In this document: positions 1-8,625 of the stretch, one piece after another | Layout: each line of letters opens with the position of its first letter | How positions within the stretch are numbered: position 1 is the first letter of the stretch | Source of the DNA: Gallionella sp. | Lineage (GTDB): Bacteria > Pseudomonadota > Gammaproteobacteria > Burkholderiales > Gallionellaceae | Reading direction: 5' to 3' | DNA length: 53,759 bases | Assembly: GCA_028714895.1 (NCBI GenBank) | Contig: JAQTLM010000014.1 | Span: 1 to 53,759 of the forward strand | Notes under the pieces: generated by a model | Told to the model about the DNA's origin: nothing | The model's database searches: none | What the model saw: the letters and a program-made list of their open reading frames with translations, nothing else | Position numbers and translations under genes: made by a program

Positions 1-72
1 ACGCTCGATCATCGCGGGCACTTGCTCGCTTTGATCGGGATGCACAATAAACACGATTTCGTAATGTCGCAT
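1..72 (-). CDS. rpsF: 30S ribosomal protein S6, N-terminal part
   Basis: Only the first 24 codons lie inside the window; the gene runs off the left edge. The translation begins MRHYEIVFIVHPDQSEQV, the usual first beta strand of ribosomal protein S6, which binds 16S rRNA together with S18 in the small subunit. The ATG is preceded by AAGGAG with a 5-nt spacer, and a strong promoter lies about 100 bases upstream (174-201). S6 normally heads an operon with rpsR and rplI, so those genes are expected beyond the edge. Identity is clear despite the truncation. Confidence 0.93.
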   Translation of the reverse strand, partial: MRHYEIVFIVHPDQSEQVPAMIER

Positions 73-173
73 TACATCTCCTTATGGTTAAGCCCCCCGC
101 TTGCGGTGCGGTGGAGCAAGGTATGTGGAACTGCCCATAACAAATTTACAGGCACAGTCTCACAGGGGCGCGC

Positions 174-201
174 ATTATAGCGAAATAGGCTTATAGGTCA
201 A
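174..201 (-). promoter_or_regulatory. sigma-70 promoter of rpsF
   Basis: On the minus strand TTGACC and TATAAT are separated by 16 bp. Both hexamers are close to consensus. The predicted start is about 95 bases upstream of the rpsF ATG, leaving a G+C-rich leader of roughly that length. Nothing else is seen in the 73-232 gap. Confidence 0.7.
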
Positions 202-232
202 GGAGTTTAATGCGGAGCATTTGTGCCGCCAG

Positions 233-1054
233 TCACAACTCTGCACGTTGCCGCACCGCCTCGAACAAACAGATTGCTGTGGCCACCGCGGCGTTCAGCG
301 ATTCGATCTTGCCAGGCATCGGAATGGCGATTGTTTGTGTGGCCATACCCAGCAGGCCCGCAGACAGCCCTGCCCCTTCGTTGCCGACCAGAAATGCGAT
401 ATTGCCACGCAAGTCGCAGTCGTACAGGCTGCGTTTGGCTTGCAGGCTAGCGGCCAGCAACGTTCCTGCAGAGTGGTCAGCAGGCAAGCCGCGTAGCGGC
501 TGCTCGCAAAACACCCTAGCCACGCCCGGCAAGTCCTGCCGCTCGTGGATATTCAGCGCAAAATGCCCACCCATCGCGGCGCGCAGCACTTTCGGCGACC
601 ACACATCGGCACAGCCCGTGGAAAGGAACACCGCATCGCACCCAGCCGCCGCCGCCGAACGCAACATCGAACCGAGATTGCCGGGGTCCTGGATATCCTC
701 CAGCAACAGGGCAAAGCGGCTATCGGCTATCGTTCCTGTTGGCTGCGGCAGGCCGATCAATGCGAGAATGCCGGTCGGCGTTTTCAGTTCGCTGAGTTCC
801 GCGAATAGCTTGTCATCCAGTTGCGTCACGGGCACGGCGGCGGCACGTTCGAGCAATGCCGTTATTTCCGCGTCGCACAACGCGGCCGCATTCAGCAGAA
901 TGTGTTGCGGAAGTTTTTCGGAGTCCAGATACGCCGCCAGCAAATGCGTGCCATCCAGCAGGGTCTGGTTAGCCTTGCCGCGTTGCCGCGCCGAACCGCC
1001 GAGCTTGGCGAGTTCCTTGAAAAATGGGTTGTCGCGGGACTGGATATACTTCAT
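233..1054 (-). CDS. TrmH/SpoU-family RNA 2'-O-methyltransferase
   Basis: This 273-residue protein has the layout of SpoU (SPOUT) methyltransferases: an N-terminal substrate-binding region that starts MKYIQSRDNPFFKELAKL, then the knotted C-terminal domain. The three family motifs are visible: NLGSMLRSAAAAG near residue 150, FLVGNEGAGLS near 220, and IPMPGKIESLNAAVA near 245, the last forming the SAM-binding knot. It should methylate a ribose in rRNA or tRNA; the target cannot be read from sequence. It lies 13 bases after the scpB stop and is probably the last gene of the trpS-scpA-scpB operon. RlmB-like or TsnR-like specificity is equally possible. Confidence 0.88.
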   Translation of the reverse strand: MKYIQSRDNPFFKELAKLGGSARQRGKANQTLLDGTHLLAAYLDSEKLPQHILLNAAALCDAEITALLERAAAVPVTQLDDKLFAELSELKTPTGILALIGLPQPTGTIADSRFALLLEDIQDPGNLGSMLRSAAAAGCDAVFLSTGCADVWSPKVLRAAMGGHFALNIHERQDLPGVARVFCEQPLRGLPADHSAGTLLAASLQAKRSLYDCDLRGNIAFLVGNEGAGLSAGLLGMATQTIAIPMPGKIESLNAAVATAICLFEAVRQRAEL

Positions 1055-1067
1055 GCCAAAATAGGCT

Positions 1068-1724
1068 TCATCCCGCCGTAGTTGCTTCCTGTTCCAGCAA
1101 CGCGCCGATTTCTTCCAGCGACGGAAGCTCCTGCAAGGCGCGCAGATTCAGGTCGTCGAGCATCTGCTTGGTGGTGGCGAATAATTCCGGTTTGCCCGGT
1201 GTATCGCGCGTGCCGATGGCTTCAATCCAGCCGCGCGCTTCCAGGGTTTTTAATATCTGCGATGAGACCGCGACGCCGCGTATTTCCTCGATGTCGCCGC
1301 GTGTGACCGGTTGGTGATAGGCGATGATGGCGAGCGTTTCCAGCACCGCACGCGAGTAGCGCGGCGGTTTTTGCGGATTGAGCCGATCCAGGTATTGCTG
1401 CATTTCCGGTTTGGCGCGAAACCGCCAGCCGCTGGCCACACGGGTCAATTCCACGCCGCGCTCTTGCCAATCCTGCGCGAGCTCTTCGAGCAAGGTTTCG
1501 AGTTGATGATTGTCCAGCGACACATCGCTGAGCTTCTTCAGTTCCGAAACCGGCAGGGGTTCCGTGGTGGTCAGTAGCGCGGCCTCGATCACGCGTTTAA
1601 ATTGCTCGGTGTTCATTTTTCCGCCGAACAAATCCGTGCAGACCGTAACACTCTCCGGACTGGGTTCAGTTTCAACGGGGAGTGGCGCTTCACTCTGCGG
1701 TAATGGCTCTACTTGTTCGGACAT
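1068..1724 (-). CDS. scpB: segregation and condensation protein B
   Basis: ScpB is the winged-helix (kite) subunit that binds ScpA and the SMC ATPase in the bacterial condensin complex. The 218-residue product contains [19 protein letters not shown] and [20 protein letters not shown], typical of the family, plus an acidic, proline-rich N-terminal tail of about 45 residues. I chose the ATG at 1724, preceded by GGGAG 5 nt upstream; a GTG seven codons earlier (1745) is in frame but has no better site. The gene overlaps the end of scpA by 35 nt, which suggests translational coupling and equal production of the two partners. Confidence 0.92.
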   Translation of the reverse strand: MSEQVEPLPQSEAPLPVETEPSPESVTVCTDLFGGKMNTEQFKRVIEAALLTTTEPLPVSELKKLSDVSLDNHQLETLLEELAQDWQERGVELTRVASGWRFRAKPEMQQYLDRLNPQKPPRYSRAVLETLAIIAYHQPVTRGDIEEIRGVAVSSQILKTLEARGWIEAIGTRDTPGKPELFATTKQMLDDLNLRALQELPSLEEIGALLEQEATTAG

Positions 1725-2496
1725 AGATACTCCCAAATATTTCACTTTGCTGAATTTCCACCAGATATTCTTTGGCCAGCTCGAGGATGGCGATGAAGGT
1801 CACCACCAGTTTCGGCACGCCGCTCTCCAATTCAAACAACTGGTCGAATGCGACATACTCGCCGCCCTGCAGGCAGCGCAGCACATGCGTCATCTGTTCG
1901 CGCACCGACAACTGTTCGCGCCGCACCTTGTGGTGCGTGTTGAGCTTGGCGCGCGCCAGCAGGCCCAGCCAGGCCTGGCGCAAGTCTTCCACGCTGACTT
2001 CCGGCAGGCGTTCCCGCACGGTATTTTCAATCAGCACCTGCACGATCTCGAAATCGCGCCCGGCTTGCGGCAGCTCGTTGAGCTGCTGCGCGGCCTGTTT
2101 CATCTGCTCATATTCCAGCAAGCGGCGCATCAGTTCGGCGCGCGGATCTTCGCCGTCTTCTTCGCTGACCTTGGGCGGACGCGGCAGCAACATGCGCGAT
2201 TTGATCTCGATCAGCACCGCCGCCATCAGCAGATACTCTGCCGCCAATTCCAGGCGATGCTGCTGCATCATCTCGATGTAGCTCATGTATTGCCGGGTCA
2301 ATTCCGCCATCGGAATATCCAGCACATCGAGATTGTGCTTGCGGATCAGGTACAGCAACAAGTCCAGCGGCCCCTGGAAATTCTCCAGCACCAACTCCAG
2401 CGCGTCCGGCGGAATATACAAACCCTGCGGCAACTCCAGCAGCGGTTCGCCGTGGATGCGCGCGATCGGATGGAGTGAGAGTTGCAGTTCGCTCAT
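1690..2496 (-). CDS. scpA: segregation and condensation protein A
   Basis: ScpA is the kleisin that bridges the heads of SMC dimers. The 268-residue protein has the family N-terminal helix region [20 protein letters not shown] (about residues 38-57), the segment [20 protein letters not shown], and a C-terminal winged helix ending with FGSIYVRTS. The ATG follows the trpS stop by 6 bases, and the 3' end overlaps scpB, so trpS-scpA-scpB look like one transcript. Length is normal for a proteobacterial ScpA. Confidence 0.93.
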   Translation of the reverse strand: MSELQLSLHPIARIHGEPLLELPQGLYIPPDALELVLENFQGPLDLLLYLIRKHNLDVLDIPMAELTRQYMSYIEMMQQHRLELAAEYLLMAAVLIEIKSRMLLPRPPKVSEEDGEDPRAELMRRLLEYEQMKQAAQQLNELPQAGRDFEIVQVLIENTVRERLPEVSVEDLRQAWLGLLARAKLNTHHKVRREQLSVREQMTHVLRCLQGGEYVAFDQLFELESGVPKLVVTFIAILELAKEYLVEIQQSEIFGSIYVRTSRAITAE

Positions 2497-2502
2497 CGCA
2501 GG

Positions 2503-3705
2503 TTAGCTGTAGCCCAGCCCCATCGCCTCGCGCACATCGCGCATAGTCTCTGAGGCCAGTTTGCGCGCCTTTTCGCAGCCGTCAGCGATGATGTTGCGCA
2601 CCAGCACCGGGTCGTCCAGATACAGTTGCGCGCGTTCGCGCATCGGGCGTTGCTCCTCGAGCACCGCGTCGATCACCGGCTGTTTGCATTCGATGCAGCC
2701 GATGCCGGCGCTCTTGCAACCCTGCATGACCCATTGCTTGGTCTGTTCGTTGGAATACACCAGGTGCAACGGCCATACCGGGCATTTGTCCGGATCGCCG
2801 GCATCGGTGCGGCGGATGCGCGCCGGGTCGGTCGGCATGGTGCGGATTTTCTTGGTCACGCTGGCCTCGTCTTCGCGCAGCGTGATGGTGTTGTTGTAGG
2901 ACTTGGACATTTTCTGCCCGTCCAAGCCGGGCATTTTCGACGCGGCGGTGAGCATCGCTTGCGGCTCGGACAGGATCATCTTGCCGCCGCCTTCCAGATA
3001 ACCGAACAGGCGTTCACGGTCGCCGTGGCTCAGGCTCTGCTGCTCGTCCAGCAAGGATTTGGCGGATTCCAGCGCCTCGTCGTCGCCCTGCTCCTGATAG
3101 CGGGTACGCAGTTCGGCGTACAGCTTGGCCTTTTTCCCGCCGAGCTTTTTGACCGCGGCTTCGGCCTTTTCCTCAAAGCCGGGTTCGCGCCCGTAGATAT
3201 GGTTGAAGCGGCGCGCGATCTCGCGGGTGAATTCGATATGCGGCACCTGATCCTCGCCCACCGGCACTTGGGTGGCACGGTAGATCAGGATATCCGCGCT
3301 TTGCAGCAACGGGTAGCCGAGGAAACCGTAAGTGCTCAGGTCTTTCTCGGAGAGTTTTTCCTGCTGGTCCTTGTAGGTCGGCACGCGCTCCAGCCAGCCC
3401 AGCGGCGTGATCATCGACAGCAGCAGATGCAACTCGGCATGTTCCGGCACGCGTGACTGGATGAACAGCGTGGCATGGGCGGGATCGACCCCGGCCGCCA
3501 GCCAGTCCACCACCATGTCCCACACGCTTTGTTCGATGATCTGCGGCGTGTCGTAATGCGTGGTCAGCGCATGCCAGTCGGCCACGAAGAACAGGCATTC
3601 GTATTCGTGCTGCATCTGCACCCAATTTTTCAACACCCCGTGGTAATGCCCCAGATGCAAACTTCCGGTGGGGCGCATTCCCGATAACACACGATCAGCA
3701 AACAT
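2503..3705 (-). CDS. trpS: tryptophanyl-tRNA synthetase
   Basis: Class I aminoacyl-tRNA synthetase that charges tRNA-Trp. The Rossmann fold carries the HIGH-type motif as HLGHYHG (about residues 18-24) and the KMSKS loop is intact (GQKMSKSYNN, about 265-275). At 400 residues it is longer than the common 330-residue enzyme. The extra length is a lysine-rich insertion at about residues 165-250, before the KMSKS loop, a form seen in several betaproteobacteria. It is 6 bases after the site-2 protease gene and 6 bases before scpA. Confidence 0.95.
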   Translation of the reverse strand: MFADRVLSGMRPTGSLHLGHYHGVLKNWVQMQHEYECLFFVADWHALTTHYDTPQIIEQSVWDMVVDWLAAGVDPAHATLFIQSRVPEHAELHLLLSMITPLGWLERVPTYKDQQEKLSEKDLSTYGFLGYPLLQSADILIYRATQVPVGEDQVPHIEFTREIARRFNHIYGREPGFEEKAEAAVKKLGGKKAKLYAELRTRYQEQGDDEALESAKSLLDEQQSLSHGDRERLFGYLEGGGKMILSEPQAMLTAASKMPGLDGQKMSKSYNNTITLREDEASVTKKIRTMPTDPARIRRTDAGDPDKCPVWPLHLVYSNEQTKQWVMQGCKSAGIGCIECKQPVIDAVLEEQRPMRERAQLYLDDPVLVRNIIADGCEKARKLASETMRDVREAMGLGYS

Positions 3706-3711
3706 ATTTCC

Positions 3712-4359
3712 TCAAAGCCTAAATATAAACGAAATCAATTTGAACATCAGGCTCACCAGCGGCGAAAGTATCAAACTCAACACCGGCGTGATTGCCAGAA
3801 AGATCAGGATAAACATGCCGTATGGCTCGATCCTGGCCAGCTGAAACGCCTGGCGGTGCGGCAACAGACTGACCGCCATGCGCCCGCCATCCAGCGGCGG
3901 CAACGGCAACAGGTTCAACACCATCAGCACGACATTGATTTTAATCCCCCATTCGGCCATACCCAACAACGGCTCGGCAAAATAACTGCCGGGAAACGAC
4001 CACGCCATTTTATAAAGCAATGCCCAAGCCAGCGCCATCGCCAGGTTGGAAGCCGGTCCGGCAATCGCCACCCACAGCATATCCTGCTTGGGGCGGCGTA
4101 GCGCGCCGAAGTTGACCGGCACCGGCTTGGCCCAGCCGAACAGGATGCCGCCCAGCCACAGGGTTAGCAGCGGGAACAGGATCGTGCCAACCGGGTCGAT
4201 ATGGCGCAACGGATTCAGGCTGATGCGCCCCTGCTGGTAAGCAGTCATATCGCCGAAATGGCGCGCCACATAGCCGTGCGCCGCTTCATGCAGGGTGATG
4301 GCGAACAGCACCGGGATCGCCGCGAGCGCGATGGTTTGAATAAGTTGTTCTAGCTGCAT
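3712..4359 (-). CDS. site-2 protease family membrane metalloprotease (M50)
   Basis: A 215-residue integral membrane protein with the zinc-binding HEAAHGY motif near residue 24 and the second M50 signature NLLPLPPLDGGR near residue 150. About five or six hydrophobic segments are visible. There is no PDZ domain, which separates it from RseP encoded at 17088-18470. It belongs to the short FlxA/SpoIVFB-like branch often found next to trpS and scpA in betaproteobacteria. The substrate is unknown. Confidence 0.88.
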   Translation of the reverse strand: MQLEQLIQTIALAAIPVLFAITLHEAAHGYVARHFGDMTAYQQGRISLNPLRHIDPVGTILFPLLTLWLGGILFGWAKPVPVNFGALRRPKQDMLWVAIAGPASNLAMALAWALLYKMAWSFPGSYFAEPLLGMAEWGIKINVVLMVLNLLPLPPLDGGRMAVSLLPHRQAFQLARIEPYGMFILIFLAITPVLSLILSPLVSLMFKLISFIFRL

Positions 4360-4383
4360 TTAATTTTTGATTCCATAAATTTC

Positions 4384-4447
4384 GTAGGTCGGGTTTTAAC
4401 CCGACAGTATTTTTGGGGCCGCCTTGTCGGGTTAAAACCCGACCTAC
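4384..4447. repeat. palindromic intergenic repeat (GTAGGTCGGGT type)
   Basis: Two perfectly complementary 23-bp arms (4384-4406 and 4425-4447) beginning GTAGGTCGGGTTTTAACCC are separated by 18 bases. The right arm covers the stop codon of the yciO-like gene. Palindromes with GTAGGTCGGGT ends are common REP-like repeats in proteobacteria. Transcribed, this would fold into a long hairpin and could protect or end the yciO mRNA, although no T-run follows. Confidence 0.85.
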
Positions 4448-5076
4448 AATTCCTCAATTCCAAAAGGCGTGATATCGCCCTTGCCGCGACGCAGCAATAT
4501 CGGCTTATCGCCGGTCAAATCAATCACGGTGGTGAAATCTACACCTACCGCGCCACCATCAATTATTAGGTCAACTTTCTTTTCCAGCAATTCGCGAATC
4601 CGTTCGGCATCATTCAGCGGCCATTCTTCATCCGGCAATATCAGCGTGGAACTGGACATCGGCTCGCCCAGCTCTTCCAGCAGCGCCAATGCCACAGGAT
4701 GATCGGGAATGCGGATGCCGATGGTGCTGCGCTTGGGATGCTGCAGGCGTTTCGGCACCTCCTTGGTCGCCTCCAGGATGAAGGTGTAGCTGCCCGGTGT
4801 ATTGCTTTTCAACAGGCGGAATTTGCTGTTGTCCACGCGCGCATAGCGCGAGATTTCCGACAGATCGCGGCACATCAGGGTCAGATGATGCTGTTCGTCC
4901 AATTGGCGTATCTGGCGGATGCGCGTCACGGCATCCTTGTCGTCCAGATGGCAGCCCAGCGCGTAGCAGGAATCGGTGGGGTAGACCACGATGCCGCCGT
5001 CGCGCAATACTGCCGCCGCTTGGCGGATCAGGCGCGGATTCGGATTATCGGGGTGGATGGTAAAAAATTGTGACAT
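4444..5076 (-). CDS. YciO/Sua5/YrdC-family RNA-binding protein
   Basis: A 210-residue single-domain member of the YrdC/Sua5 fold, which in TsaC makes threonylcarbamoyl-AMP for the t6A modification of tRNA. Visible signatures are GGIVVYPTDSCYALGC near residue 27, PGSYTFILEAT near 93, STIGIRIPDHP near 115 and an STLILP segment near 142. Conservation fits the YciO paralogue group better than TsaC, so the function may be related but not identical. The stop codon is inside the palindrome at 4384-4447. The PHP-domain gene lies 43 bases upstream in the same direction. Confidence 0.87.
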   Translation of the reverse strand: MSQFFTIHPDNPNPRLIRQAAAVLRDGGIVVYPTDSCYALGCHLDDKDAVTRIRQIRQLDEQHHLTLMCRDLSEISRYARVDNSKFRLLKSNTPGSYTFILEATKEVPKRLQHPKRSTIGIRIPDHPVALALLEELGEPMSSSTLILPDEEWPLNDAERIRELLEKKVDLIIDGGAVGVDFTTVIDLTGDKPILLRRGKGDITPFGIEEL

Positions 5077-5119
5077 AAAACTCAGATTTTCCTGCGCCCA
5101 TTTTCAAAAGCTCTATTTA

Positions 5120-5974
5120 TCATGCTACTTGCCATGCTTCCCAGACCGGACGACAACCCAGCGGAAAATCCGGCATCCGCCCCATGTCCCGGTAGCTCTC
5201 GCCCGGGCCGTGAAAATCCGAACCGCATGAACACATCAAATTGAATTCCCCGGCATAACGCGCGAACTCGGCATATTGTTCCGGCGTGTGGCTGCCGCTC
5301 ACCACTTCGATCGCCTGTCCGCCGCTTTCGACGAACTCGGCCAGCAATTCATGCATGGTCTTCTTGCCCATGCTGTTGCGCCCGACCATATAGCGGCCGG
5401 GATGCGCCAGCACCGCCACGCCGCCGCTGCCGCGCACCCAGCTCACCGCGTCCGCCAGCGCCGCCCATTGGTGCGGCACATAACCCGGCTTACCCTTCGC
5501 CAAATAACGATTAAACACGCTCTTCACGTCCTTGCAATGCCCGGCTTCGACCAGATAGCGCGCAAAATGGGCGCGCCCGATCATATTGGGGTTTCCCGCA
5601 TAACGATACGCGCCTTGCAGCACGCCGCCGATGCCGGCTTTCGCCAGCGCCTCGGCCATTTTTCTGGCACGCTCACCGCGCCCGCTGCGCACCCCGAGCA
5701 ACCCTGATACCAGCGGCGGGTACGCCGGATCGATGCCCAGGCCGACGATATGCACAGTGTGGGTGCGCCACGTCACGGAAATCTCCACCCCGTTGATGAA
5801 GGTCATGCCGTACTGTGCGGCAGCGGCGCGCGCGTCATCCAGCCCATCCATGTCATCGTGATCGGTCAGCGCCAGCACCTTCACACCGCGCTCGGCAGCC
5901 CGCGCCACCAGCTCGACCGGAGTGAGCGTGCCGTCGGAAATATTGGAGTGACAATGCAGGTCATAATCAAGCAT
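5120..5974 (-). CDS. rnm: PHP-domain phosphoesterase, RNase AM (YciV) type
   Basis: The 284-residue protein has all PHP metal-site motifs: DLHCHSNISDG at the N-terminus, LTDHDDMDG near residue 37, AHPGRY near residue 190 and SCGSDFHGPGE near 248. This pattern and length match YciV/RNase AM, a 5'-3' exoribonuclease that trims short RNAs and the 5' ends of rRNA; the specific activity is inferred from the family. Its ATG overlaps the rnfH stop by one base (TGATG), so it is probably translated by reinitiation after rnfH. Confidence 0.87.
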   Translation of the reverse strand: MLDYDLHCHSNISDGTLTPVELVARAAERGVKVLALTDHDDMDGLDDARAAAAQYGMTFINGVEISVTWRTHTVHIVGLGIDPAYPPLVSGLLGVRSGRGERARKMAEALAKAGIGGVLQGAYRYAGNPNMIGRAHFARYLVEAGHCKDVKSVFNRYLAKGKPGYVPHQWAALADAVSWVRGSGGVAVLAHPGRYMVGRNSMGKKTMHELLAEFVESGGQAIEVVSGSHTPEQYAEFARYAGEFNLMCSCGSDFHGPGESYRDMGRMPDFPLGCRPVWEAWQVA

Positions 5975-6285
5975 CAGATTTCGCCGCTACTTTTCTTCAT
6001 CAATTTCCCTTCCTCGACGCGCTTGCGGCGCACTTCCTTTGGGTCGGCGATCAGCGGACGGTATATTTCGATGCGATCCTTGTCGCGCAATACGGAATCG
6101 GCCTTGGTCAGCTTGCCGAAGATACCCAGTTTGTTGGTGTTCAAGTCGATCTCGGGATGCTTGCCGAGTATGCCGCAAAGCTCGATGGCTTCTACAGCGG
6201 TTGCCCCTTCAGGCACAGATACCTTGAATAGCGTTTGCTCATGGGGCAGTGCATACACCACTTCGATACTGATTTTGCCGCTCAT
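5974..6285 (-). CDS. rnfH: RnfH-family ubiquitin-like protein (RatB)
   Basis: A 103-residue beta-grasp protein (MSGKISIEVVYALPHEQ start) with the family features GATAVEAIELCGI and LRDKDRIEIYRPLIADP, ending in a basic RRKRVEEGK tail. The family is often encoded with RatA and SmpB; its biochemical role is not settled. It overlaps ratA by 4 bases (ATGA) and the PHP gene by one base, so ratA-rnfH-rnm form a coupled operon. Confidence 0.92.
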   Translation of the reverse strand: MSGKISIEVVYALPHEQTLFKVSVPEGATAVEAIELCGILGKHPEIDLNTNKLGIFGKLTKADSVLRDKDRIEIYRPLIADPKEVRRKRVEEGKLMKKSSGEI

Positions 6286-6719
6286 GTGTTCGTATAAACC
6301 TTTTCTGCACGATGGATGAAAGCATCCACAAAACTGTTGGCTATATAATGAAAAACCGGACCGACCAGCTTTTCCAGCAGCCTGCTGGAAAACTCATAGT
6401 GCAGCCGAAACTCTATTTTACAGGCTGAATCGCTCAACGGTATAAACCGCCAATGGCCGTCCAGATGCCGAAACGGCCCGTCCTTCAGGGTCATGTCGAT
6501 CTGGTGTGGCGGTGTGCGCACGTTTTCGGTGGTGAAATGCTGTTTGATATGGTGATAGTTGATGTGCACCGTGGCATGCACCGTCGTACCATCCAGTTTG
6601 GAAACGCTCGACCCCCCGCACCACGGCAGGAACTGCGGGTATTCTTCCACTCGGTCTACCAGGTTGAACATTTGCTCCGCGCTGTGCGGAACCAGAACCG
6701 TTTTTTCTACTAACGCCAT
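6282..6719 (-). CDS. ratA: RatA/COQ10-type START-domain protein
   Basis: A 145-residue protein with the polyketide cyclase/START fold: PHSAEQMFNLVDRVEEYPQF at residues 12-31, FLPWCGG, and the C-terminal helix LVGPVFHYIANSFVDAF. In E. coli the homologue was described as a toxin that blocks 70S assembly, while the COQ10 relatives bind ubiquinone; sequence alone does not decide. It is divergent from smpB across a 69-base gap, the conserved ratA-rnfH / smpB arrangement of proteobacteria. Confidence 0.92.
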   Translation of the reverse strand: MALVEKTVLVPHSAEQMFNLVDRVEEYPQFLPWCGGSSVSKLDGTTVHATVHINYHHIKQHFTTENVRTPPHQIDMTLKDGPFRHLDGHWRFIPLSDSACKIEFRLHYEFSSRLLEKLVGPVFHYIANSFVDAFIHRAEKVYTNT

Positions 6720-6788
6720 TAGATAGTCTTAAAGTTGCAAAACCAAAGGCTGGTAGAATAGCCGAACACACCGCAAAACTCACCTGTC

Positions 6789-7238
6789 ATGAGCATTATC
6801 CAGAATAAAAAAGCCTTTCACGAATACTTCATTGAAGATAAATATGAAGCCGGCATCATGCTGGAAGGCTGGGAAGTCAAAGCCATCCGCGCCGGGCGGG
6901 CGCAACTCAAGGAGGCCTACGTCACTGTAAAAGGCGGCGCGCTGTATTTGTTCGGCTCGCATATCAGCCCGTTGCTGAATGCTTCCACGCATATCCATCC
7001 GGACCCGGTGCGCACCCGCAAGCTATTGCTGCACAAGTCGGAAATCGACAAGATCATCGGCAAGGTACAGCGCGCCGGCTACACGCTGATGCCGCTGGAC
7101 ATGCACTACAAGAACGGCCGCGTCAAACTCGAGATCGGCCTGGCCAAGGGCAAAAAACTGCATGATAAAAGAGCGACTGAACGTGAAAAGGACTCGAAGC
7201 GCGAAGCGGCTCAAGCCATGAAAAAAGAGCGCAGATAG
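6789..7238 (+). CDS. smpB: SsrA-binding protein SmpB
   Basis: SmpB delivers tmRNA to stalled ribosomes for trans-translation. The 149-residue protein carries the OB-fold signature [20 protein letters not shown] near residue 22 and the basic C-terminal tail ([15 protein letters not shown]) that enters the decoding centre. The ATG lies 69 bases from the divergent ratA start, with a possible TAGAAT -10 at 6754-6759 but no clear -35. A second, diverged copy of the last 22 codons lies downstream at 7319-7387. No ssrA gene was recognised nearby. Confidence 0.96.
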   Translation: MSIIQNKKAFHEYFIEDKYEAGIMLEGWEVKAIRAGRAQLKEAYVTVKGGALYLFGSHISPLLNASTHIHPDPVRTRKLLLHKSEIDKIIGKVQRAGYTLMPLDMHYKNGRVKLEIGLAKGKKLHDKRATEREKDSKREAAQAMKKERR

Positions 7239-7318
7239 TCAAAAATTGCTCTCTTACGGCGTAGGCTAATATTCGCTTGCGAATGTTAAGCCCGCAACGC
7301 GGGCGGCCGTAGCCACAA
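7239..7318. other. 80-bp insert between two smpB 3' ends
   Basis: This stretch separates the real smpB stop from the displaced smpB tail. It holds two short hairpins: ATTCGC-TT-GCGAAT around 7271-7284, and a GCCCGC/GCGGGC pair around 7290-7304, inside an outer TACGGC...GCCGTA pair. No reading frame was seen. Confidence 0.6.
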
Positions 7319-7387
7319 CGCGCCACCGAGAAAGAAAAAGATTCCAAACGTGAGGCGGCGCAAGCCATGAAAAAGGAACGCCGTTAG
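7319..7387 (+). pseudogene. displaced second 3' end of smpB
   Basis: Read in frame, these 69 bases encode the last 22 residues of SmpB plus TAG. They match the functional tail (7170-7238) at 21 of 22 residues with one Arg-to-Lys change, but at only 50 of 69 bases, and nearly all differences are synonymous. There is no start codon or upstream smpB body. The copy therefore is not a recent duplication. It looks like the tail of another smpB allele left by recombination or by integration of foreign DNA at the smpB 3' end. Confidence 0.85.
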
Positions 7388-7614
7388 TCAAGCAGCGCGC
7401 TTGCGGCGCGGGCAAACTTCACTAAACCAAATGTGAGGCACAAACAGTATGCGACTTCCGATTCCAGATTATCAGACACATTTGGTGTCTAGTATTGCAA
7501 ATCATAAATTACGAAACATAGTTTGGAACCTGCCCGCATCCTCGTAGGGCGGACGGTTCCGTTAATTCCGTGGCGCATCACTAGTTTACGTTGGGCGGCT
7601 AAATCCTTACTACA
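7388..7614. other. A+T-richer spacer after the smpB tail
   Basis: No gene is visible. The sequence shifts from G+C-rich to A+T-richer here and leads into the unknown gene at 7633. A CGTTGGGC element at about 7590 resembles an integron attC core site, but no matching partner site was found. Confidence 0.4.
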
Positions 7615-7632
7615 TTGAGCCTCATAGAAAAA

Positions 7633-8625
7633 ATGAAAGCAACTGACTTCTGGAAGAACTTCAAGCTTGGAGAAGAGATAAGCGTATCTGGAGCGTTTAT
7701 CTACAACGGCTTGCGCCGTTATCACGAGATGAGGAAGCTTGATTTCACAGACGAGATATTTGAGTTTCTTTATGATGTATCTATCGGCCTTGAGCGACTA
7801 CTGAAAATTGCCGTAATACTCTTTGAGCATAACGACTCTATCGACCAAGAAGAATTGGAAAAGTCACTAATTACACACAGCCATCTCGATCTTCTGGCGC
7901 GCTTAAGGGGGCACGCCACCATTAATTTTGGTTCACCACATATCGATCTTCTTAGTTTGCTTGGTACGTTCTATAAATCTCTTCGGTATGACCGTTTTAC
8001 CCTAGCCTCTGCATACGATGCCAAGAAAGAAACAGAAGCGATTTGCACTTTGTTACGTAAGCACCTCCAAGTCGACATTCCCCATGAATCGTCTTTCCTC
8101 GGAACACCGAATGAAGATAGATATCGTCGATTCATCCGACGAACAATTCTGAAAATATCCAAAACTCTTTATGAGATCATCGAAGCGCGTGCTAGAGCCA
8201 TAAACCTCTATACCTATGAGCTTCGTCATGGATCAAAGGCTGAAACTGTATTTCTCCGCGAAGTGGATATCTCAGACGAAGACGTTCTCTGGAAAGAATT
8301 GCTCGTGTTCCTCATGAACACAAAGTCCACCTCCGGCTACCTTGAGTTTCTCCGCAATATTCCTCCACTTGACTTCGACCCAGAGCTCATCAGCGACTAT
8401 CTTGATTGCTTCCAGTCTGATGCGTCAAAGGCATACGTTATGGACGAGCTTGAGCACCACTACGAAGAAATGGAGGAGAGCAAAGGCAAGCGACTCGAAC
8501 TAATGGGAGTCATTGGATCACCGAACGTCTACTTTGACTCTCCAGACGATGACTTAACCGAAGATGAGGCGTTTGAGTTTGCCGCCCAACCCATCATTCC
8601 ACCGGACGCTGAATTCAAACGTTAA
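7633..8625 (+). CDS. unknown protein in islet next to smpB
   Basis: I do not recognise this 330-residue protein. It is soluble, rich in helix-forming and acidic residues, and has no signal peptide or membrane segment. The N-terminal half contains long amphipathic helices, such as FEFLYDVSIGLERLLKIAVI, loosely reminiscent of HEPN-like domains, but no catalytic motif is clear. The C-terminus is strongly acidic (DSPDDDLTEDEAFEF). The ATG at 7633 was chosen; a TTG six codons upstream (7615) is also in frame, and neither has a good ribosome site. Base composition is visibly lower in G+C than smpB and msrA on either side. With the displaced smpB tail this suggests horizontal acquisition; a stress or defence role is only a guess. 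Confidence 0.75.
   Translation: MKATDFWKNFKLGEEISVSGAFIYNGLRRYHEMRKLDFTDEIFEFLYDVSIGLERLLKIAVILFEHNDSIDQEELEKSLITHSHLDLLARLRGHATINFGSPHIDLLSLLGTFYKSLRYDRFTLASAYDAKKETEAICTLLRKHLQVDIPHESSFLGTPNEDRYRRFIRRTILKISKTLYEIIEARARAINLYTYELRHGSKAETVFLREVDISDEDVLWKELLVFLMNTKSTSGYLEFLRNIPPLDFDPELISDYLDCFQSDASKAYVMDELEHHYEEMEESKGKRLELMGVIGSPNVYFDSPDDDLTEDEAFEFAAQPIIPPDAEFKR

Noticed and set aside
210..1064. Long plus-strand open frames over the TrmH-family gene
   Set aside because: They are antisense shadows in G+C-rich DNA; the minus-strand product has clear SpoU motifs and the plus frames do not resemble any protein.
1510..2478. 322-codon plus-strand frame over scpB/scpA
   Set aside because: Composition is typical of antisense shadow (rich in His, Gln and Arg), and it has no ribosome site.
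7585..7600. Possible integron attC core site (CGTTGGGC)
   Set aside because: Only one half-site was found, with no partner and no integrase; probably chance.
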